A stretch of 64,000 nucleotides of DNA from Xenopus tropicalis (lineage: Eukaryota; Chordata; Amphibia; Anura; Pipidae), in the NCBI RefSeq assembly GCF_000004195.4, contig NC_030680.2:139313545-139377544 (forward strand). The letters run 5' to 3'. How positions within the stretch are numbered: the stretch's first letter is position 1; every line of letters starts with the position of its first letter. This document shows, one piece after another, positions 49,776 through 59,600 of the stretch. Made by a program: the position numbers and the translations under genes. The notes beneath the pieces were generated by a model. That model had not been told where the DNA came from and searched no databases. It was given only the letters and a program-made list of their open reading frames with translations.

Positions 49776-50248
49776 CAGGCTCGGACTGGCAATCTGTGGG
49801 TTCCGGCAAATACCATGGAGGCTGCTGTAAGATGCCATAGACAGTCACTATTTATTGGGCTGGGGGGCTGTTTGGGCCTCTGTGTACTTGGAATGCCAGA
49901 GGGGCTGTAAGATGCCACAGACACTCACTATTTATTGGGCTGGGGGGGCTGTTTGGGCCTCTGTGTACTTGGAATGCCAGGGGGGCTGTAAGATGCCACA
50001 GACACTCACTATTTATTGGGCTGGGGGGCTGTTTGGGCCTCTGTGTACTGGGAATGCCAGGGGGGCTGTAAGATGCCACAGACACTCACTATTTATTGGG
50101 CTGGGGGGCTGTTTGGGCCTCTGTGTACTGGGAATGCCAGGGGGGCTGTAAGATGCCATAGACACTCACTATTTATTGGGCTGGGGGGCTGTTTGGGCCT
50201 CTGGGTACTTGGAATGCCAGGGACTATTTAATAACCCCAGTCCGGGCA
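49776..50248. mobile_element. MITE of the CAGG..CGGACTGG family with amplified core
   Basis: Left end caggctcggactgg, right end ccccagtccgggcat. Between them an 80/81-bp unit is repeated about five times (49823-50221): gggctgtttgggcctctgtg ... tgtaagatgccacagacact ... cactatttattgggctgg. Related copies elsewhere have one unit. Target-site duplication not found. Confidence 0.7.
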
Positions 50249-50999
50249 TCATGACACTTCCAACCTTTGCTTCCTCCAAGACTTGGAAACTTGAACATGA
50301 CTGGGGACACTAGAGCCTGACAATTTCAACATCAAAAGATGAAATATATATTCAGATTATAGAGAGGATCAGATATTTAGCCCCTCCCCCTGAGATAGCG
50401 TATTCTCAGTATGGCGGGGAGTCGTTATCTCAAGTCAGTAATAAATCACTTTATTATAATGAATATCTCCCAGAGTGCTATATAATCAGGGAAATGGTGT
50501 TTTTATCTCATTGATGTTGCTTGTGACCCACTGAGAGCCGGGCGGCCCGGTTTACACGGGGAATAATCCATTATTAAACAATCTGCAAGCCGGCTGATGT
50601 GGAATGGCGCGCTCTTGTAATACATTCCCATAAACAGCAGGGAAATCTCTAAACAGGTTTAATTAAGCTCAATATGAGTCGTCTCATCAGGAGATTCTAT
50701 ATAAAGAGAAAGGCCAGATTGAGGGGTTGGTTCATTCTCACATTAGAAAGCTGTCGCCGATCGTTTTATTTCAATTCTTGGGCAAAATATCGTTTCTTTT
50801 CCAGGAAATTGAGTGATCAAGCCAGGGGCACTGCACGTGTTTGGTCTGACACCTGTGGCTGCCTGAGGATGCTGGGAATTGTAGTTCAACAAAAGAAAAC
50901 TGCTGATTGTATAGGCATGATATGATACAGTTACATCAGGCACATCTCCCCCTTTTGGAAATAACACTTAATTGTGTATGGAAACATAGTGACTTGCAG
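50249..50999. other. Repeat-poor stretch with candidate non-coding element
   Basis: 50490-50800 is complex and repeat-free, with ccattattaaacaatc and ggtttaattaagctc homeodomain-type cores. A ZNF143-like motif lies at 50867-50886. Confidence 0.35.
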
Positions 51000-51100
51000 G
51001 CCCGGACGGGCAATCTGTGTAATCTGTGGGCAAATGCCAGAGGGGCTGCTGTAAAATGCCGTAGGCAGTCACTATTTATTGGGCTGGTGGGGGGGGTGGT
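51000..51100. repeat. Single-unit copy of the CAGG..CGGACTGG family
   Basis: gcaggcccggacgggcaatc ... aggcagtcactatttattgg. One unit of the block that is amplified at 49823-50221. Confidence 0.6.
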
Positions 51101-51199
51101 CTTTGTACATGTGGCTGTGGCAGTATGGCAGTTCCCTCTCATTTCTGTTAATTTGCTCTGGACCCACTGAGATATTCCCTTTATACTCAGGGCACCATC

Positions 51200-51395
51200 C
51201 AGAGTCAGACTGGTGGGTGCAGGGCCCTACAGGTGCCCCCCCCAGCCATGTCCGCTGCACCCCCTGACCCCCCACAGGGGCCCCAGCTGAGCCTTCCTAA
51301 GCCCCCACCTGACATCCTCCCCTGAGCATGTGTAAGTTTAACACATCAGGGGGGAACAGTCACCCGGGGGGGGCACTGGCAAGGGTCCGACCCTG
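51200..51395. mobile_element. hAT-type MITE with perfect 8-bp duplication
   Basis: Ends CAGAGTCAGACTGG and GGGTCCGACCCTG. The flanks gcaccatc (51192-51199) and gcaccatc (51396-51403) are identical, the expected hAT target-site duplication. 196 bp, C-rich interior with no ORF. Confidence 0.9.
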
Positions 51396-51403
51396 GCACC
51401 ATC

Positions 51404-53121
51404 AGGTTACAGGGGGTACTGCAGTCAGGAACCCCAAGAGATGTGAAAATGCAATTTATCTTAGAGCCCTGCAGCAGTTTGGGCACCTGCAAGAAAAGGG
51501 GGTACCTGTGGGCTGCGGGCAGGATTTCTGGATACAGGTCTACAGGTCATATCTATATTTCTTACTTTATATTATATTATATTATCTATATTTTACACTT
51601 TTAAACATTTTTTCTTCCTCTGCCCACTTCTAATGATGTCACTTCCATCTTGCAGCAACAGCTCTTCCTGTTTAATGGTGGTCAGTGGGTCGCAGATTGG
51701 ACTGCGGATAAGGCATTTGCAGGTCGGGTAGTGGGTCCAAGCAGGTAGAAATGGGGGTTGCGGGTCTGGGTTGGGTTCAGGTTTCAAAAATTGGATCCAT
51801 GCAGAACTCTAATTTATGGGCCACAAAGAATGTGGGGCTTCCTGGCAAGTGGGTCATTATGGAGAGCAATTTGGCAAAATGGGGTGTGACTAGCGTGGCT
51901 AAAGGGCATGTTTATGCATGAATGGGCTATATATTTTCATTCAGAACCTATTGTCCAAGTTATCAGAACCCTCATCCAGGAGTAACAACTGGGGCCCTGG
52001 GCAGTTCTGCCTTTAGGTGTGGTGCCTAGTGTCTGCCCCAGTGGCTGGCCAAGCCGGAAGGTGGCCTAGGCAACCGGGCCACCTCACACACACACGTTGG
52101 TAACAAGGGGGGGGGGTGGTGGTATGGTAAACAACGTGCGGCTGGTGATGGTGGGGGGGGGGGCAAAGGCCCAGACTAGGGGTGCGCAGATAGAAGAGGT
52201 AGTGGCGAGGCTGCTTACATACAGAGAAAGAGTAACCCTACACAAACACAATGTATATTCTTCTCCTTTAACTCTCCTGACTGTCATTTGGATTTGGCTC
52301 AGTCCTTCTAGTCCCGGTTGCCATCATGCCGTATGATTTAGCCGTTCGGCATTAACCCGCAGTAGATCTCAGTGCTGTCACCATTTATCCTGTAGGCACG
52401 GCTGTTCCAGTGTAAATATTTGCCGTTTGGCCGGCCATTCTTTATAGCAAAACTCTTACATTCCATTTAATGAATTAGTTCTCCATCTTTCTGATCTGTA
52501 ATGTGTTTTTATGGACTTGTGCCCAGACTTGTGCCCACAGCTTTTTATATCAGGCAAAGCCCTGGCCAAGAATGATAGAGAGAGAATTGCAATTATATAC
52601 AATATACCTAGTGGGAAAGGTCACCAAAATATGTTTGTTTTGCTTCTCGCAGTGTAAAATAATCTGAATATCTCTGCAGCTGTGAGCTTTGTGTTTCCCT
52701 TGCAGGTCAGTCTCACTACTAGAAGTGAAGTAGCCTGGTTACTAGGGTCACTGCTAATAGCAACTATAAAGCAGCCAATGGAGAGCTAAATAGCTGCAAA
52801 ACAAGAAACAAGGAAATTAAAAAAATCATTAAATGTATGGAGAATAACTGTGAGAGAAAAAGGGACTTTGTTTCCTACAGAAAATCCCCATAAGGATTAA
52901 ATATAGCTTTAGAAATGGAGAGGTGTCCTGGTTAGGCTTGGCCTAGGGTAAGCTAGGTCCTTTTGTAAACCAGGGGTGCCTTGTATCTTCTCTAGCTTAT
53001 ACAAGGGAGGGCATCCCAGGCTTTGGGCTCTTTGAAGAGATAGAAGGTGCCCAAGAGCCTGAGGCAGGAGACCTCCGTAGGTGCAATAAACGTAAGGGTA
53101 ATGATACATTTACTAGGGGTG
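51404..53121. other. Non-coding stretch, one candidate element
   Basis: 52320-52520 is complex and repeat-free (catttaatgaattagttc core) and may be conserved. G runs lie near 52109 and 52152. No exon. Confidence 0.4.
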
Positions 53122-53129
53122 CCAATATG

Positions 53130-53361
53130 CAGGGCCGGATTTCTATCCTGGGCCCCCCCGAGGCCGCCCCTGTGGGTGTCCCCCAGTGCGCATGCGCGAA
53201 CGTTCCTTTAAACTCCCATACGGAGCAGTGGGGAGAGGTCCCGGCTGCTCTGTATGGGAGCCAAATTTAAAAATTTTCCTTGCGGCAGGGCGACATGCCG
53301 CCCCTAAACTTCTGCCGTCCTAGGCCCGGGCCTTTGTGGCCTCTCCACAAATCCGGGCCTG
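53130..53361. mobile_element. hAT-type MITE with perfect 8-bp duplication
   Basis: Ends CAGGGCCGGATTTCT and CAAATCCGGGCCTG. Flanks ccaatatg at 53122-53129 and 53362-53369 are identical. 232 bp, GC-rich, no ORF. A distinct subfamily from the CGGACTGG elements. Confidence 0.9.
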
Positions 53362-53399
53362 CCAATATGTTAGGCACTATATGCCTGTGAGCAGAACCA

Positions 53400-53825
53400 G
53401 ATCTGATCTGAGCTTCCAAACAGACCCTGGCATTTTAAGTACACAGAGGCCCAATCAGTCCCAATAAATAGTGACTGTCTATTGCATGGGTCCCCAACCT
53501 TATTTACCCATGAGCCCTATTCAAATGTAAAAAGAATTAGGGAGCTTAAAAAAGTTCCCAAATAAGGGCTGTTATTGGCTATTTGGTAGCCCCTATATAG
53601 ACTGGCAGCCTATAGAAGACTCTGTTTGGCAGTAACATCTGGTTTTTATGCAACCAACACTATTCTCCAAGCCAATAATTCAAAATAACTACCTGCTTTG
53701 AGGCCACTGAGAGCAACATCCAAGGGGTTGGTGAGCAACATGTTGCCCCCGAGCCACTAGTTGGGGATCCCTATGGCATCTCACAGTAGTCTCTCTGGGA
53801 TTTGCCAGGCCTGAGCCTGAGCGGC
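53400..53825. mobile_element. CAGG..CGGACTGG-family copy split by a later insertion
   Basis: The left part (gtacacagaggcccaatcag ... aatagtgactgtctat) and the right part (ggcatctcacagtag ... gatttgccagg) are the two halves of one copy, in the orientation of 54957-55092. The hAT MITE at 53487-53770 interrupts it. Confidence 0.65.
53487..53770. mobile_element. hAT-type MITE nested in another repeat
   Basis: Ends tgggtccccaacc and ggttgg-like ...gttggggatcc. Flanks ctattgca (53479-53486) and ctatggca (53771-53778) are 7/8 identical, and only one of them exists in uninterrupted copies of the host repeat. 284 bp, no ORF. Confidence 0.82.
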
Positions 53826-53879
53826 ACTCATTTCTGGTAGCAGGAGCCACTGCTGGGATGGCCAATCAGAGCTAAGACT

Positions 53880-54110
53880 AAGCCTGGACATACACATGGT
53901 AAGATCCACTTGTTTGGAAAGGTTGCTTAATGGGCATCTCTCTGCCTGATTTGGCCACCAACATGTGGGGCATAACTGGATAATTCAGTCTTTTGGCCCA
54001 TGGGCCAATGGTTGGATCATAATGAGGGCATCATTTTGCCACAAACACAGCAGGCAAAATTGGGATAATATGATTGATTGATTCCCGAGCCAAGGACTGG
54101 ATAATAACAA
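53880..54110. mobile_element. Diverged GGCCATACACG-family MITE fragment
   Basis: Starts taagcctggacatacacatg and carries gatccacttgtttgg and ttggcccatgggccaa blocks. Right end not found. Confidence 0.5.
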
Positions 54111-54956
54111 GGGAGAAATAAAGCTTTTCTACCAGCACTTGGAGTCAGTCCTTTCCTATACATTGTCTAAGGTTTCCAAATACCCTCTTCCTTCATGCCA
54201 AGTGGGCTAACCCTTGCACTGCCAGAATACGTTGTCTGTTCCCTGCATATATGTACGTATATATATATATTTCAGAAGTAGGCAAGTACAGTCGTGCAGA
54301 GACAGCAGTGCAGCTGGCAGGTCAGCGGGTGCCTGGGGCAATAACATTAGTAATAAGCAGCATCTCGCTGGGATTATTCACTAAAGTCTCCCTACAGAGA
54401 TGGAGAGAAAACCAGCTGAGAACCGTGGGCTTCCATGTAACTCTGATAAAGCAGAAACCTGGCACCTGAACATGAGCCTCGGGGCAGGGTGGCCTACAGG
54501 GCATGGATTGAGTATATAGTTTGAAAAGCAAAGAAAATTCTCTTTAAAAATGATTAAACCCCATTTTTAAACTTCATTTGAGAAGGAGGCTCAGAATTGT
54601 TTAATGGGGGCACAGTTAGGATAACAATGGGGTATAGCCAGGCTGGGTGTGTGCTTCCTCTGCCCAAAACACTCAGATCCGTTGTCCACAGAGGAGGCAC
54701 AGTTTGGCACACTTGATTTGTTGCCAAGACTCTAAAGAGGTTAAAATAATATGTACTATGATGGCAAGAGAATCTACCGCTATGTGCTGGCAAACTGCAG
54801 GGGAAACACTATTGAGCTGTTTTAAACAAAGAGATGCCCGGTTTTGCTCTCCAGAAAAACATGGTGGACAAATGCTTATAAACAGGCTGTGGCCCTCGTA
54901 GGGTGTGGTCTTTTCCCATTTAGGGATTATTAGATTATAGATTAGATTGTAGGAGT
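54111..54956. other. Non-coding stretch, no gene seen
   Basis: Mixed sequence with a short TA tract at 54256. Overlapping ORFs on both strands at 54554-54901 are unsupported. Confidence 0.5.
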
Positions 54957-55092
54957 AAAATTAGCCCCTGGCATTTCAACTACACAGAGGCCCAAACAGC
55001 CCCCACCCGCCCAATAAATAGTGAGTGTCTATGGCATCTAACAGCAGCCCTCTGGCATTTGCCTGAACCCACAGATTGCCAGTCCGGGCCTG
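54957..55092. repeat. Copy of the CAGG..CGGACTGG family
   Basis: cccctggcatttcaactaca ... cccaataaatagtgagtgtc ... acccacagattgccagtccg. Left end truncated. It shows the uninterrupted form of the sequence split at 53487. Confidence 0.65.
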
Positions 55093-55220
55093 TGTGTATG
55101 TTTATGGGTGCACATACCTGTCTGTACGAGGGGATAAAACAGTGCACAGTGAGCAGAGGGCAATGGGTTGTTTGGGGGCAGGTAGATTTAATTGTTGGTC
55201 GGGGGTGCGCAATAACATAA

Positions 55221-55513
55221 GGGCTGTGACAGACGGGGAGATTAGTCGCACCACAACAAATCTCCCTTGTCGCGGGTGACTAATCTCCCCGAAATGCCAT
55301 CCCACCAGAAGGTCACACCAGGAATCCAGGTTATTTCCCAGCAAGGAAGTGAGGACAGGCCAACTTCCGCGATTTCGGGAAATCACGCCACTGCGTATGC
55401 CATCCCACTGGCGATTTAAATTTTCACTGGTGGGATGGCATTTCGGGGAGATTAGTCGCCCGCAAACAGGGAGATTTGTGGCGGGCGACTAATCTCCCCT
55501 TGTGCCGCAGCCC
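55221..55513. mobile_element. Harbinger-like MITE carrying a host-derived insert
   Basis: Long terminal inverted repeats (left gggctgtgacagacggggag, right ending gccgcagccc; inner arms gaaatgccatcccaccag on both sides). TAA on each side (55218-55220 and 55514-55516) is a Harbinger-type 3-bp duplication. Between the arms, 55308-55362 is the inverse of 56401-56455 (53/55 identical), which lies just upstream of the kinase start codon. The related element at 55788 lacks this segment. Confidence 0.82.
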
Positions 55514-55787
55514 TAAGCGCCCTACACCCTATCTCTAGGCCCACCAATTAAATCACCTCTGTGTTTCTGCAGAATAGCAAGTTGCCATTTGGGCCCACAG
55601 GGGCCCCTTGAGAGGGAAAATCGTAGATCAAAGTACTAAGGACAAATTCCACCAGAAGATACTTCAAATATATAAATCAAGAATGTCCAAACTTTGCCAG
55701 CCCCCCTGCTGTTGCTGACATGCAACTCCCAGCATCTCACTGACAGCCAAGGGGCCCTTCTTCCTTAACAGCAGCCCTGCTCTCTAA

Positions 55788-56068
55788 GGCCAATGCCCCA
55801 TGGTATGATTAGTTGCCCGTGATAAGTCTCTGCTACCATGGGCGACTAATCTTCCTGAAAAGCCTTTCCACCGGCAATTAAGGAAATTGCTGGTGGAAAG
55901 GTCTATGAATTGCTCAGTTTTTCCGAAGTAGTGCAAGTTCTCCTCCTGTGTATTCCTTTTCACTGTCAATTTACTTTGTTGCCGGTGGAAAGGCATTTTG
56001 GAGAGGTAGGTCGCCCGGCGGAGCAGAGGTTTATCGCAGGTGACTAGTCTCTCCATGGGGCATAAGCC
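55788..56068. mobile_element. Harbinger-like MITE
   Basis: Long inverted arms of about 95 nt (left aatgccccatggtatgatta, right agactagtct and ccatggggcat; inner gcctttccaccggcaa on both sides). Flanked by TAA (55785-55787 and 56069-56071). It shares the gattagt.gcccg words with the element at 55221 and so belongs to a related family. The 96-codon minus-strand ORF across it is not a gene. Confidence 0.82.
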
Positions 56069-56071
56069 TAA

Positions 56072-56564
56072 CATAAAGTCTGGGCAGCACCAATGCCACC
56101 ATTCATGGGCAAATCTAACTAGGAATATACAATACTGACAGAGCTACACAGTATTATGAATGTACACAGATATTGTACTTGCTGTGTGGGAGATAAAGGC
56201 TGTGTTGTTGGGAAATTTCCCTTTGCACTCGCCGCTTCCTCTTCTGCACAAAACCACCATCCTGAAAGCAGAGGAAATATTTGTGCATCAGTAAATGCTG
56301 CTTGGGGGCAGCGTGTAATTAAATGAGGATTTTTCCCTTGAACAGTTAAAAGGACCTGCCAGGACCTGTTTTACTATTTGCACAACAAACCATCCGTATG
56401 TGGCCTGTCCTCACTTCCTTGCTGGGAAATAACTTGGATTCCTGCTGTGACCTTCCATATACACAGTGTGCGCCGCCTCTTTCCCTCACATACCTGGGAA
56501 GGGAGGGGGTATACACCTGGGGAGAGATAGCACTCACTGTCACTGAGCTCGGCAGGGACACACC
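56072..56564 (+). promoter_or_regulatory. Promoter and 5' UTR region of the p38 gene
   Basis: Repeat-free DNA directly upstream of the kinase start codon. It contains a 12-bp palindrome gggaaatttccc at 56210-56221, a good NF-kB-type site, and cacttccttg near 56411, an ETS-type core. The transcription start cannot be fixed from sequence; no clear TATA box. The stretch 56401-56455 has an inverted near-copy inside the MITE at 55221. Confidence 0.5.
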
Positions 56565-56683
56565 ATGGAGTCAGGGCCAAGGAAAGGTTTCTATAGACAG
56601 GACATTAACAAGACTAAATGGGACGTTCCTGTGAGATACAGAGACCTGGCCGCTGTGGGCTCCGGGGCCTATGGAACTGTTTG
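56565..56683 (+). CDS. p38 kinase coding exon 1
   Basis: Begins at ATG 56565 and ends TG before gtaagt (56684-56689), splitting codon 40 (Cys) after its second base. Encodes the N-terminal extension [10 protein letters not shown] and the glycine loop. Confidence 0.9.
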
Positions 56684-59600
56684 GTAAGTTCCAACTGCTT
56701 AATACTAAATTACTTGCTAGCGGATATTTCAATAATCCAATCAGGCAGTGAGAATTTGTTTATTAAATACAAATGAAGAGCTGGCTATTGACTATGGCAC
56801 AAGGGTGCCCTGGGGTAGGAAATGCCAATAAAATTACTGTGGGTTGTGCACCATTGATTACATGGGATGTTCCCTTGTATAGGTCCCATTGTATATTCCA
56901 CAGTGGGGGTGAGACGCAAGTCATATACAGCCTGATATTATACGATCAGTGCAGCGGGGAAGGGATACTTGTGGCATCAAGTGACTGGCAGAGATTCCCA
57001 CTGATTTCCAATGGCAAGAAGGGACAATTAAATTAGCCAGGGTGCTTCAGACCAATATCCCACCCAACTACCCCAGATACGTTATTTTACATACGAATGC
57101 AAGTCTGTTTGTCTGCTCTAAGACACATAACAGTGATCAGTAGAACTGACTGGGAGCTTCCTTGGGGCAAAGGGAAAGACATCAGTATTGTCTATGGCTC
57201 TTCAGCCATTAGGTTTCCCCTCGGCCAGGAAAGATCTTTTATACAATAAATGACTAATGAATACGTTATAAAAATAAATAATAGTTATTATCTTCAGAAA
57301 TTTAGAACTTTCCAGCTATGGTTGATATAACATTCCCTGACTCGAGAACTACCAAGTTCTGGGTACCCACTAGGAACCCCTGGGGGCGGTCAGATGCACA
57401 GACAACTCTTGCCTTCCACAGATGCACAGACATGGGGCGACTCCCTGGCCTCAAGGCAACTTCCACCTATTAATGTGCATTATTTGTTCATTTGTACCAC
57501 TAGGTCACAAGCTGGTAGTAAACCAACACTGTCAGACAGGGGGCACCCTAGGGCTATAGAGAAGGAGTACACTTAAAGGGGAACTCTATCTAAACACAAC
57601 TTAAGCTTTTTAAAAAGTAAATATAAGTTTAAGCAACTTTGCAATATTGTGGGTTATGTAGTTCCTGCATGCTGTCTGTAAACTGTGGAGAAGTTATTAC
57701 AATTTATAACATCAGTGTTTTAGTCCCTCCTCCCCTGCCAGGATTTCAAATGATGCAGAAAGAGAAGAGCTGTTTTGCAGCTGGATTTAAGCATATAAAA
57801 TGGTATTTATTCATACTGTTTGAAGGAACAGATTACAGGGATAGGTATATTAGGGGTTTCTGTGTTGTGTGGGGCACTTTAACACATTTTGGTCCAGAAG
57901 CCGGAGTTCCCCTTTAATCCTGAAATAGAGGCAGGGTTGATAAACACAATTATGTTGGATGTGGAAATTGGACACAAAACAACAATCACTGTAATGTAGG
58001 ATGAACAACCCCTCCAGACAGGGTGGACAGCTTATTAGCTACTGTATCGGGGGCTGCCTGAACATATATATGACCGAAAATTGGTCTAAATATCAGGCAG
58101 GTTTCAAATTCCACTAGGCAAGAACCACAGTGTTGTGTTGATGCAGACATTGCCCCCATGGGTCCCTGTAGAGCCACAGTATGATCTGATCTCAGCCATA
58201 TTTAGACACATGGGCAGCCTGATCTGGCAAAGATTCATGGAACTTTAGGTGTATGGCCAGCTACGTACAGTTACAAGCTACAAAAGTTGATGCCATTTAC
58301 TAAATGCAGCCCCTGACCGACACAAGTACTGTGTATTTTTGCCGAATGTTGGACGAGGCTCCTGAGTCGCTACAGAATCTGTTTGCTCTTCGCTCCGCTT
58401 CTTCCAGGCCGGGAGGGAGGCAACGAGAACACAGGGTGGAGTTTTAGTGGGAAAATAAACCTGCAGCAACATGGAAGAGTCCATTCCTTTGTCTCCGGGC
58501 ATTCCATTCATGATTCAGCAGGGAGACAGAGATAACTGTGTTCATTGTCCATGGGATGGAATGAGTTAGGCATCCCATAATAAGTTTCTTAAGGTGGTCA
58601 TACATTATAAGATCGCCAAACAAGCAGATATTTCCCCCAATATGCCACCTTAGGAGGACGATATTGGTCTAATTTTATCTTTTGACCCTAGGGCCAAGTA
58701 ATCGAATTACAATGAAGGGTATGAGAGCCTTCAATGAGCCAATGTGGTCCCCAATCCGACTAAAAATTAAAACCTGCCTGACCGACACCTGGCTGATTTT
58801 TGGCCCATACAGGGGCAGATAAGCTGCTGAATTGGTCTGAAGGACTCGAACAGAAGCATCAATCTGCCCGTGTATGGCCGCCTTTAGCCAGACACTGTGC
58901 AGCAATGGGCGTAGTAGCATGACTGCCCAAAATGTATGGTTAATGAAATAAGGGCAAGAAAACAAAAACATTTGTTTTCAAACACCTGTGACTATTAAAT
59001 GCCCCTGGATTGTTTGCTATGGGCTACTAGATCAGTAACATATTTTGCATCGATTATTACAATACGTTCCTATGGCCCCTTCGGATTCAACCGTCCACGC
59101 CCATCAGCAGGTTTTGCCATAAACAATAACCAAAAGGCTGAAGGTTAAACATTCTCTATTTGCCCTGCTGCATCCATCTTTCCCTACAGTGCCTAAAGCT
59201 GCCCATACAAGTCCAGATTTGGTTGGGCAGTTTGGTTGATTGTGTCCATATTGCCTGACCATCTGGATATGCATGCCAGGTTAGGACCTGCAACCCAATG
59301 TGGGCCTCTTAAACAGTTAATAGTCTGCTTAATTGACTGGTGAAGCATCCTGACTACAGAAACTGTGAGGCAAATGGTTCATAATACTTTGTTTTTTTTA
59401 AAGCGCTTTTGACCCCCACTGGGGCAAATTAGTACTGATAGGTCTTTAATTGCTCCTAGAGACGGAAATATATTTATAAATGGTGGTTGTCCTTCAAATA
59501 TATTATTTTTGCCCTAAATCCAACCAATAGATGTTGAAAAGTGCCAATAGAATGTCCCCCTCCTATAAGATTTCATATTAATCTTTAACCCTTGGCCAGG

